Shown here one piece after another: positions 1 to 7,145 of a DNA stretch of 14,902 nt (positions are counted from its first letter, which is position 1; each line of letters begins with the position of its first letter). Origin of the DNA: Anaerolineae bacterium (lineage in GTDB: Bacteria > Chloroflexota > Anaerolineae > Anaerolineales > Villigracilaceae); NCBI GenBank assembly GCA_017303735.1, contig JAFLCF010000110.1, positions 1-14,902 on the forward strand. The letters are read 5' to 3'. A program made the position numbers and the translations under genes. The notes under the pieces are model-generated. The model was not told where the DNA came from and searched no databases. It saw only the letters and a list, made by a program, of their open reading frames with translations.

Positions 1-2546
1 TGCATGGTCGCCATGAGTGTATCGATTTCGTGATAGGTTCGGCAAACAGAACAACGAACTTTCTCCATCCCATTTCTTCTGTTGTCCAACATTTCTTCAA
101 TTTCAAGCAGACCTTTGCAATCTTGAGTGGGACATGGTACGAATAATTTGGCATCAAGCCCTTTCCAGAAATTATCCACCAACCATTGAATTTCAGTGCA
201 AAGTTGATGCAAGAAGCGTTCTGGATAAGCGGCACGGACTTTTACATAAATATCACCGCCGATTTCTTCAATAAAAGCGCGTCCATTGTAGCCATCGTCC
301 AATAACAAGCCAGTTTTCCAGTGGCGGCTTTCATAGTAATTCTTGCGCCCTAACGAGTACCGATGTAGGCGGACAATTAGACGATAGACTAATCCGTCAA
401 CTTCGGTGGTGCGCCCCGTTTCAGCATCAAGTACGCGACAAACTTGCGTTCGTTCTACATCGCCAGCATTGAGGTTTCCCCAAACTTCCAGCCAATCATC
501 TGGACGCAGATTGGGTACTAACTGAGCAATCAAACTGGTGGGCGGAGCTGCCAGTTCTGGCATCGTCACCTGATAGGACAGGTCGAATTTCTCCATCAAG
601 CGAATAAAGATGGGATGTAGGTCTTTTGGGTAGCGTTCGTTTTCGGACCGTGCCGGGTCATTCCAGATTTCGTTGAGGTGTGTATGTTCGACAAGTCCGT
701 GATAATCTTTCGAGACTTTGTCTTCCAACACAAAGCTGATGGCTTTGCTCAGGTAATCTGGTCGAAGGATTACTGTATCTTTGAGCGTGTCATCACCACG
801 ATAGTAAATGAGATGACCAAGTTCATTGAGAATGACAGCATACAAAGAAGCCAGATCATTAGGAACTTTCTGTCGATTGCAAAGGGCTTCAAAACGTTCA
901 TAGGAAATATATGGATCGTGTTCGCTTCGTCTACGGATAGCTTCAAGCACATTTTTCCAACTGGTTGGAACACTTCGCCCAACACTGGGAATAGAGGCTG
1001 CCTCGCGAGCAATGGCTTGCTTGAGTTCATCGAGTTGATAACAAATACCATTTTCATCCGGCTTGCTGTCAACATGGTAAAAGCCACAAATCAAGTCGCC
1101 AAACTCGTCGCGCAATGCTTGTTCGTCAATGTGATCAAGGCGTTCTTTTGGACCACCTTTTGTGGCAACTACTAGAATGCGCGGACGTTCTTCATGCCTG
1201 TTTTCGTCATAGGCGCGATGTTTGACCATCTTAACCCATTCATTAACAGCACATTGTTCAGGTCCCCGGCGAGGATCCCAAACTGCCAGATATACGGCTG
1301 GTGATGTGAAGAACAACTGATGGGTATGGCGATAAATGTTTTGCCCGCCAAAATCCCAACCATTTAGAGTAACTTCTTTTCCTGAAACAAAATCTTGTAC
1401 CACCAAAGATTTGATGGCTACTTCAACGCCATGTGTAGTTTCTCGTTTCTCTACCCAAGGATCACCTCGTAATGCTGAAAGAAGACTTGTCTTGCCTACG
1501 CCACCTTCTCCAACAAGGATAAGTTTAGCTTCGTTGAGTTTGATTTCTCCTTCAGCTTGGGCACGTAGGTAGGCTTTGACCGCGTCCAGACCTTGTTTGT
1601 CTGCGCTTTTCAAGGCGGGGTTTATACTATTGGGTAGATATAAATTTTCTAATTTTGATGCATTTATAAGCGATGAGGGGATGTCTGTGATAGAAGTTTC
1701 CCGTAAATCAAGAATTTCTAAATTGGAAAGTAAGCCAATTTCGTCGGGCAAAGTGGTCAGTGGGTTTCCAAACACACACAGGTATTTTAGGTGGCTGAAT
1801 TTAGCAAGAGTACTCGACAGACTTTTAAGACCAACACTTTGTAGATAAAGCGTTTCAAGTAACGATAGACGTAGAATAACATCTGGCAGTTCATTCATCC
1901 AATCGATGTTAAAGAGGGTAAGTGATTTTAATTGCGTGAGTTGTCCGAGCGAGTCTGGCAGAGTGGTCAGTTTGTTGTTGGAGAGATCCAGTTTTGTCAA
2001 CTGCGTGAGTTGTCCGAGTGAGTCTGGCAGGGTGGTCAGTTTGTTGCTGGAGAGATCCAGTTTTGTCAACTGCGTGAGTTGTCCCAGCGAATCTGGTAGG
2101 GTGGTCAGTTTGTTGCTGGAGAGCTTCAGGGATGTCAAATGGGTGAGTTGTCCGAGCGAGTCTGGCAGGGCAGTCAGTTGGTTGCTGGAGAGATTCAGGT
2201 CTGTCAACTGCGTGAGTTGTCCCAGTGAGTCTGGCAGGGCCGTCAGTTTGTTGTAGGAGAGATTCAGTTCTGTCAACTGCGTGAGTTGTCCCAGCGAGAG
2301 TGGCAGGGAGGTCAGTTTGTTGTCGGAGATATCCAGATATGTCAACTGCGTGAGTTGTCCCAGCGACTCTGGTAGGGTGGTCAGTTTGTTGCTGGAGAGA
2401 TACAGGGATGTCAACTGGGTGAGTTGTCCGATTGATTCTGGTAATTCGGTTAACTGCATGTTGCGGAGGTCAAGTTCCGTTGCGCCTGATTTCAGGGCTT
2501 CGGCGATTTTTTGTTCGGCTTCGAGATAGGCTTGGTCTTTTGGCAT
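1..2546 (-). CDS. LRR-Roc-COR (bacterial Roco) GTPase, C-terminus cut by window edge
   Basis: The frame is open from an ATG at 2544-2546 to the left edge, giving 848 codons without the C-terminus. Order of parts: a short N-terminal helix; leucine-rich repeats from about residue 25, of which residues 32-215 are near-identical 23-residue units (LxLSxNxLTxLPxSLGQLTQ) followed by more diverged ones to about 300; a Roc GTPase domain with P-loop GEGGVGKT at 346-353, a TTHG switch I and WDFGGQ switch II at 397-402; a COR-like region to about 700; then a Cys pair C805/C810 and a second pair C832/C835, probably a zinc ribbon. The usual N/T-K-x-D guanine motif reads TKGG at 462-465. Roco proteins are GTP-regulated dimers with LRRs as a likely ligand or partner surface; the role of this one is unknown. 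The start is supported by GGGAGAGG 7 nt upstream. Family assignment is secure; any effector domain would lie outside the window. Confidence 0.93.
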   Translation of the reverse strand, partial: MPKDQAYLEAEQKIAEALKSGATELDLRNMQLTELPESIGQLTQLTSLYLSSNKLTTLPESLGQLTQLTYLDISDNKLTSLPLSLGQLTQLTELNLSYNKLTALPDSLGQLTQLTDLNLSSNQLTALPDSLGQLTHLTSLKLSSNKLTTLPDSLGQLTQLTKLDLSSNKLTTLPDSLGQLTQLTKLDLSNNKLTTLPDSLGQLTQLKSLTLFNIDWMNELPDVILRLSLLETLYLQSVGLKSLSSTLAKFSHLKYLCVFGNPLTTLPDEIGLLSNLEILDLRETSITDIPSSLINASKLENLYLPNSINPALKSADKQGLDAVKAYLRAQAEGEIKLNEAKLILVGEGGVGKTSLLSALRGDPWVEKRETTHGVEVAIKSLVVQDFVSGKEVTLNGWDFGGQNIYRHTHQLFFTSPAVYLAVWDPRRGPEQCAVNEWVKMVKHRAYDENRHEERPRILVVATKGGPKERLDHIDEQALRDEFGDLICGFYHVDSKPDENGICYQLDELKQAIAREAASIPSVGRSVPTSWKNVLEAIRRRSEHDPYISYERFEALCNRQKVPNDLASLYAVILNELGHLIYYRGDDTLKDTVILRPDYLSKAISFVLEDKVSKDYHGLVEHTHLNEIWNDPARSENERYPKDLHPIFIRLMEKFDLSYQVTMPELAAPPTSLIAQLVPNLRPDDWLEVWGNLNAGDVERTQVCRVLDAETGRTTEVDGLVYRLIVRLHRYSLGRKNYYESRHWKTGLLLDDGYNGRAFIEEIGGDIYVKVRAAYPERFLHQLCTEIQWLVDNFWKGLDAKLFVPCPTQDCKGLLEIEEMLDNRRNGMEKVRCSVCRTYHEIDTLMATM
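1931..2446 (-). repeat. Eight in-register 69-bp tandem repeats encoding LRR units
   Basis: The plus-strand string gagttgtcc recurs at 1938, 2007, 2076, 2145, 2214, 2283, 2352 and 2421, exactly 69 bp apart every time. Neighbouring units differ at only a few bases, including at synonymous sites. Each unit codes for 23 residues, one leucine-rich repeat, so unit gain or loss keeps the reading frame. The array is protein-coding and is not a CRISPR. The low divergence suggests recent duplication or ongoing homogenisation (inference). Confidence 0.95.
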
Positions 2547-2549
2547 GGT

Positions 2550-2588
2550 GTTAACCTCTCCCTGCCTCCCCTGAAGGGGAGGGGTCTG
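2550..2588. repeat. Short GC-rich inverted element, copy A
   Basis: A 39-bp segment beginning GTTAACCTC and ending GAGGGGTCTG holds a perfect 8-bp inverted repeat (cctcccct at 2565-2572, aggggagg at 2575-2582) around a 2-nt loop. A diverged relative with the same ends lies at 2706-2746. On the minus strand this copy contains the GGGAGAGG that serves as ribosome binding site for the Roco gene. It is probably a small dispersed intergenic element; the copy number in the genome is unknown. Confidence 0.6.
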
Positions 2589-2705
2589 TGCTGTCAACCG
2601 AGGAAGTAAAAGTCTGGTTGAACAGGTGAAATGTTTGAAACGACATTGAATAACTTTTATTTTGTGTTGCGTTCCAGAAGATTAAGTCCATTTTGGATAC
2701 CACCT

Positions 2706-2746
2706 GTTAAGCTCCTCCCATCTAAGGGAGGCGGGGGAGAGGTCTG
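2706..2746. repeat. Short GC-rich inverted element, copy B
   Basis: This 41-bp segment begins GTTAAGCTC and ends GAGAGGTCTG like copy A at 2550-2588. It carries the inverted repeat cctccc (2714-2719) and gggagg (2726-2731) with a 6-nt loop. It lies between the DUF2891 gene and the Roco gene. I see no gene in 2547-2785: a 61-codon plus-strand frame there has no recognisable product and overlaps the DUF2891 gene. Confidence 0.55.
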
Positions 2747-2785
2747 CTCGTTGCTTCCAATTTTACCGCTTCAAACCCCCAATCA

Positions 2786-3820
2786 CTACCCTCCGCTCAA
2801 ATACAGCATCGCATAACACGCCAGCCAATGCTCCACCATATAATCAGAGCCGGTCACCACACTCATACTCGCGTCCGCATGGACTTTACTGCCCGCATCG
2901 AGATGAACTTTGCGCGGGTCGTTTGCGGGCAAAGTTTCGCTCAGGTGCTTCCACACAAAGGCGCGATAAATATTCAGTCCATGCAAATGCGCCAGTTGAC
3001 CATCGGATGCATCCGAAACAAAAGCCGGTTCAAATAATGATTTCGGTTCGCCATTTGCAAGCCGCGGCAGGAACGCATCCAACCATGTGAAGAATTCTTC
3101 GCGTTCAAGCACGAGGCTCATCAAGTCGATCTCGGTCAACGCAGGTGAGAGGAAGTCTGTGCCGCTGGGCTCGTAATGCGCGGGGTAATCTTTGTCCGCG
3201 CCGTACCATTGAATTGCCGCCTTGGTGATCGCGGTCAGCAAACGCGAGTCACCTTGCGTTGCCAGATATCTCGCCCACGGCACCGAACGCGCCAACCCAA
3301 ATGCGCTGTTGCTATGCATCCCAATGCGGATGGGATACGTCGCCTTCGGCAGCCATGACAGGAATCCTTCCGTGATCACATCCGCCAGCGGACGTGCCGC
3401 CTCGGACCACCTTTGAGCTGTTTCATCCTCCCAAACCGTCAGCTCGTGGACGAAGGTCAACGCCCAGCCCCAGCCATACGGTCGCTCAAAGCGCGGACGG
3501 GAACGCAGGTATGCTGTCTCTTGCGTCAAATTTTCAGGCGTGAGATGTGCATTGAGAACCTTCATCGTCTCGGTCGTGTCAAAACTATGCGGCACCAGTC
3601 GCAATAGACGGATCAACACCCAATGCAATTCCACACTCGAATGCCAATCGAAACATCCATAAAACGCCGGGTGCGCCTCATGTGGAGTTGGTCGGTCGTC
3701 GGGTCCCGTCATCATGTGCTGCATTTGATTCGGGTATTCCTGTTGAATCGAATGCAAGATCGAATCCGCATAGGTGGATGCGACTTGGGTGAGGGCGGTT
3801 TTTGTGGGTTGGTGTGTCAT
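2786..3820 (-). CDS. DUF2891 family protein
   Basis: The 344-residue product matches my memory of DUF2891 proteins: YGCFDWHSSVELHW near residues 54-67, YGWGW at 115-119, MHSNSAFGL around 168-176, HYEPSGTDFLSP around 215-226 and HLHGLNIYRA around 278-287. The conserved Trp, His and Tyr and the helical character suggest an alpha-helical toroid-like fold with a carbohydrate-type pocket, but the biochemical role of the family is not known to me. There is no signal peptide or membrane segment, so it is probably cytoplasmic. The commoner form of the first motif, as I recall it, has HSxVHGHW; here the HG pair reads EL. The ATG start has an AAGAGG about 9 nt upstream. It lies 76 bp downstream of hbd on the same strand, with a repeat in the gap. 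Confidence 0.85.
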   Translation of the reverse strand: MTHQPTKTALTQVASTYADSILHSIQQEYPNQMQHMMTGPDDRPTPHEAHPAFYGCFDWHSSVELHWVLIRLLRLVPHSFDTTETMKVLNAHLTPENLTQETAYLRSRPRFERPYGWGWALTFVHELTVWEDETAQRWSEAARPLADVITEGFLSWLPKATYPIRIGMHSNSAFGLARSVPWARYLATQGDSRLLTAITKAAIQWYGADKDYPAHYEPSGTDFLSPALTEIDLMSLVLEREEFFTWLDAFLPRLANGEPKSLFEPAFVSDASDGQLAHLHGLNIYRAFVWKHLSETLPANDPRKVHLDAGSKVHADASMSVVTGSDYMVEHWLACYAMLYLSGG

Positions 3821-3840
3821 CGTCTTTGCCTCTTAAATTA

Positions 3841-3896
3841 CGCGACAGCAGACCGCCGACCATAGACCGCGGTCTGCCGTCCGTCGTCTGCGGTCA
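3841..3896. repeat. GACCGC-rich palindromic intergenic element
   Basis: The gap between hbd and the DUF2891 gene is largely made of repeated AGACCG/CGGTCT words in both orientations, centred on a perfect 12-bp palindrome AGACCGCGGTCT at 3864-3875. Flanking copies read GCAGACCGCCGAC on the left and GTCGTCTGCGGTC on the right. The structure suggests a dispersed palindromic (REP-like) element. It follows the hbd stop directly on the minus strand, so it could also weaken read-through, but there is no T-run. Confidence 0.6.
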
Positions 3897-4742
<846 letters not shown>

Positions 4743-4875
4743 GTGGTCTCCTTGTTATCCGCGCTGAGCGGAAGGGCGAGTGCTCGTCGAGCCCTGTAGT
4801 CGAAGCGTGGATGGCTTCGATTGTCCTTCGACTACGTTCGTCGCAAAGTGCGCTCCTCACTTCGCTCAGGACGGA
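4743..4875. repeat. Intergenic element with inverted CGAAG/CTTCG repeats
   Basis: The 133-bp gap between the DinB-like gene and hbd contains a 10-bp inverted repeat, gtagtcgaag at 4796-4805 against cttcgactac at 4826-4835. A competing inner hairpin is cgaagc (4801-4806) against gcttcg (4814-4819). CGCTGAGCGG at the left end and CGCTCAGGAC at the right end are also roughly complementary. This CTTCGACTACG...GCTCAGGAC style looks like dispersed small elements of environmental bacterial genomes. There is no coding potential. Confidence 0.6.
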
Positions 4876-5361
4876 TTATTTATTTTTCCACGCAATCATA
4901 TTATTCTGAATCTGCTCAACATGCCCCGGAATATGAGCTGAGTAAATATTGATCCATTTATCAAAAGTATATGGTTCAGGATATTCTGGGTGCTTGATCC
5001 AATGCGTGTCAAAGACAATGTCAGGAATGCGTTTCAATAATTCATAGGTCGTCTTGCGTGCCAAGCGTGTGACTTCGAGTGCATCTTCAAAACTGTGTTC
5101 ATGATATTTCAACACATCTGCCCACAATGGCTGGTCATAGCCCATAATGCTCCCGCCCGGCTCGACGATCAATTTGCGAGCGCGTAACGCCGCATTTGTT
5201 TCACTGTCCGCGATGTGGATGATGACCTCGTACACACTCCACTCTTTCGGCTCCGGCTTGAAAAGCATCGCCTCTTGCGGAACTTCTGCCAGCGCTGTTT
5301 TCAGTAGGTCGTATCCACGTCCGTACAGTTCAAGTTTTTCATTGCGTTCTTGTGTATTCAT
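4876..5361 (-). CDS. DinB-like (DinB/YfiT superfamily) metal-binding protein
   Basis: The 161-residue product has the four-helix DinB layout, with the three metal-ligand histidines at expected places: H49 in IIHIADSE on helix 2, and H143 and H147 in AHIPGHVEQI on helix 4. The WSVYEVIIHIAD stretch is typical of the DinB_2 subgroup. Superfamily members bind a divalent metal and several act as thiol-dependent S-transferases; the substrate of this one cannot be deduced. AGGAG lies about 7 nt before the ATG. It sits between the thiolase and hbd on the same strand but has no obvious link to their pathway. The hairpin at 5382-5413 suggests it may be transcribed apart from the thiolase. Confidence 0.85.
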   Translation of the reverse strand: MNTQERNEKLELYGRGYDLLKTALAEVPQEAMLFKPEPKEWSVYEVIIHIADSETNAALRARKLIVEPGGSIMGYDQPLWADVLKYHEHSFEDALEVTRLARKTTYELLKRIPDIVFDTHWIKHPEYPEPYTFDKWINIYSAHIPGHVEQIQNNMIAWKNK

Positions 5362-5372
5362 GTTTGGCTCCT

Positions 5373-5413
5373 AAAAATAAAGAAGGTTTGAATAATCTCA
5401 TATTCAAACCTTC
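5373..5413 (-). terminator. Probable rho-independent terminator after the thiolase gene
   Basis: A perfect 12-bp inverted repeat (gaaggtttgaat at 5382-5393, attcaaaccttc at 5402-5413) has an 8-nt loop. In the minus direction it is followed at once by TTTATTTTT (5373-5381 read as complement). It begins 15 bp past the thiolase stop. The stem is long but not GC-rich, so efficiency is uncertain. The sequence is also related to the TTGAAGG-type tracts near 13021-13145. Confidence 0.6.
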
Positions 5414-5428
5414 AAACATTCCAACGTT

Positions 5429-6631
5429 TTAACCTTCCAACTCGATTGCCATCGCCACCGCTTCACCGCCGCCAAGGCATAGGGATGCGATCCCTCGTTT
5501 CAGTCCACGATCTTTCAGGGCGTAGATGAGGGTGGTCAAAACGCGCGCGCCGCTGGCTCCCAGTGGGTGACCGAGTGCGATTGCCCCGCCATTTACGTTG
5601 ACCTTGTCCCAGTCCCAGCCCTGGTCTGCGAGGGCATAGCCGTCGGCAAGGACTTGAGCGGCAAAGGCTTCGTTGATCTCGATCAGGTCCACATCTTTCA
5701 ATGTCCAACCGATTTTCTTCAATAACTTTGGCATGGCGTATGCAGGAGCCGCAAAAAGGTATTTTGGTTCCAACGCCGCTTGGGCATAACCAACAATTTT
5801 TGCAATTGGCTTAATGCTTTTCTTTTCAGCATATGCACGCGATGCGATCACGACTGCTGCCGCGCCATCATTCATGGATGAGGCGTTGCCTGCTGTCACT
5901 TTACCGTCCGCTTTGAAGACGGGTTTCAGTTTGGCAAGCGACTCCAGCGATGTGTCCTTTCGTGGACCTTCGTCATGAGCAATGGTAGTCACTTCACCTT
6001 TACGCCCCGGAATTTGGACGGGAACGATCTCAGCGTTGAAACGTCCCGCTTCTTGAGCCTCTACAGCTTTGAGGTGAGAGCGAAGCGCGAATTCATCCAT
6101 CGCGGCACGGGTTACTTCATATTCATCCGCAATAAATTCTGCTGCATTCCCCATGCCCCAATTCTCGAACGGATCCCACAAACCGTCGTTGAGCAATGAG
6201 TCGGTCATTTGCGTGTTGCCAAATTTGAGCTCGCCCATGCGCCCACTGACGAGGTACGGAGCGCGACTCATCGACTCAAAGCCGCCAGCGATGAAAAGCT
6301 CCGCATCACCCGCCCGAATGGCTTGAGCAGACATCATCGCCGCTTTCAAGCCCGAGCCGCAAACCTTATTGATCGTTGTGGCACTGACCGTGGCTGGCAC
6401 ACCGCCAAAGATGAGGGCTTGGCGAGCGGGTGCTTGTCCTAAGCCTGCGCCAACGACATTACCCATAAGAACTTCTTCCACTTCGGTAGGGTCAATGCCC
6501 GCGCGTTTAACCGCTTCTTCGATTGCGATTGAACCCAATTTGGGCGCAGGGATACTACTCAACGCTCCCTGAAATTTTCCAATGGGAGTACGTGCCGCAC
6601 TTAAGATGACCGCTTCATTTTGATTGCTCAT
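5429..6631 (-). CDS. atoB: Acetyl-CoA acetyltransferase (biosynthetic thiolase)
   Basis: The 400-residue protein has the full thiolase layout and standard length. The acyl-accepting nucleophile is C91 in NKVCGSGLKA. NEAF is at 320-323, H355 lies in ALGHPLGASGAR and the second cysteine C385 in SLCLGGGEA, completing the Cys-His-Cys set. It condenses two acetyl-CoA into acetoacetyl-CoA or runs in reverse; a broader 3-ketoacyl-CoA thiolase role cannot be excluded. AGGAG lies 7 nt before the ATG, and a perfect TATAAT sits 26 nt upstream of it. It diverges from the globin gene. Together with hbd it gives the acetyl-CoA to 3-hydroxybutyryl-CoA segment; no crotonase, PHB synthase or butyryl-CoA gene is present here. 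Its last codons lie in a TTGGAAGG-type repeat tract. Confidence 0.95.
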   Translation of the reverse strand: MSNQNEAVILSAARTPIGKFQGALSSIPAPKLGSIAIEEAVKRAGIDPTEVEEVLMGNVVGAGLGQAPARQALIFGGVPATVSATTINKVCGSGLKAAMMSAQAIRAGDAELFIAGGFESMSRAPYLVSGRMGELKFGNTQMTDSLLNDGLWDPFENWGMGNAAEFIADEYEVTRAAMDEFALRSHLKAVEAQEAGRFNAEIVPVQIPGRKGEVTTIAHDEGPRKDTSLESLAKLKPVFKADGKVTAGNASSMNDGAAAVVIASRAYAEKKSIKPIAKIVGYAQAALEPKYLFAAPAYAMPKLLKKIGWTLKDVDLIEINEAFAAQVLADGYALADQGWDWDKVNVNGGAIALGHPLGASGARVLTTLIYALKDRGLKRGIASLCLGGGEAVAMAIELEG

Positions 6632-6656
6632 CTGCTTCTCCTGTGGGTGATATTCG

Positions 6657-6663
6657 TATTATA
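6657..6663. promoter_or_regulatory. Overlapping divergent -10 elements, thiolase / globin
   Basis: The 58-bp gap between the two start codons contains GTATTATAC. Read on the minus strand it gives a perfect TATAAT (6658-6663) for the thiolase; read on the plus strand it gives TATTAT (6657-6662) for the globin. I see no good -35 hexamer for either at normal spacing. The two promoters, if real, would compete or share an activator site. Confidence 0.4.
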
Positions 6664-6689
6664 CATGTTTGATAAGGTAAAATTTTGCC

Positions 6690-7100
6690 ATGACTGAAAA
6701 TTTACCCATGGCTCAAACCCAATCCCTATATGAACTCCTCGGCGGCGAGACGGGCGTGCGCGCTCTGGTAGACCGCTTTTACGATCTGGTGGAAACTGCG
6801 CCTGAAGCAAAGGATATCCGCGCCTTGCATGCCACCAGCTTGAAACAATCGCGTGAGAAGTTGTTTATGTTCCTCTCCGGCTGGTCGGGTGGACCGGCTT
6901 TGTACATCGAGAAATTTGGGCATCCGCGTTTGCGTCAGCGCCATATGCCTTTCGTCATTGGTGAGCGTGAGCGCGACCAGTGGCTATGGTGTATGCGCCG
7001 TGCATTGGATGCAGGCGATTTTCATCCTTCAGTAGTAGAGCATCTCAAGACCCGTTTTGCCGAGATCGCAGATTTTATGCGAAATCAAGAAGGGTCATAA
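6690..7100 (+). CDS. glbO: Truncated hemoglobin, group II (HbO-like)
   Basis: A 136-residue single-domain globin. It shares FGHPRLRxRHMPF with group II truncated globins: H85 is the proximal haem ligand, Y31 in RFYDLV is the B10 tyrosine, and W98 in ERDQWLWCM corresponds to the conserved G8 tryptophan of groups II and III. Such proteins bind O2 tightly and are linked to O2/NO or redox chemistry in the cytoplasm. The start at 6690 is supported by AAGG 12 nt upstream; an in-frame ATG at 6708 lacks any visible ribosome binding site. It is divergent from the thiolase and 45 bp before the glycosyltransferase. Family call is strong; physiological role is inferred from the family. Confidence 0.95.
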   Translation: MTENLPMAQTQSLYELLGGETGVRALVDRFYDLVETAPEAKDIRALHATSLKQSREKLFMFLSGWSGGPALYIEKFGHPRLRQRHMPFVIGERERDQWLWCMRRALDAGDFHPSVVEHLKTRFAEIADFMRNQEGS

Positions 7101-7145
7101 ATTCTTCTCTCAGTTAAGAACAACTGAGTGTTATGGAGCTGGGAA

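Noticed and set aside
678..1175. 165-codon plus-strand open frame opposite the Roco gene
   Set aside because: It is antisense to the GTPase/COR coding frame, has no recognisable product, and the minus frame shows clear family motifs.
1931..2446. Regular repeat array that could be taken for a CRISPR
   Set aside because: The units are contiguous 69-bp coding repeats without unique spacers, and translate to leucine-rich repeats in an open frame.
1906..2529. Plus-strand open frames rich in SCPSESGR repeats
   Set aside because: They are the mirror of the LRR coding repeats; the periodicity is explained by the minus-strand protein.
2631..2816. 61-codon plus-strand open frame
   Set aside because: It lies across a repeat element and the end of the DUF2891 gene, has no ribosome binding site that I can see and no family resemblance.
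7109..7128. Hairpin after the globin gene as a terminator
   Set aside because: The 7-bp stem is followed by no T-run, so read-through into the glycosyltransferase gene is as likely.
7128..7145. GTG at 7128 as the glycosyltransferase start
   Set aside because: No ribosome binding site precedes it, while ATG 7146 has GGAG at proper distance and directly precedes the first membrane helix.
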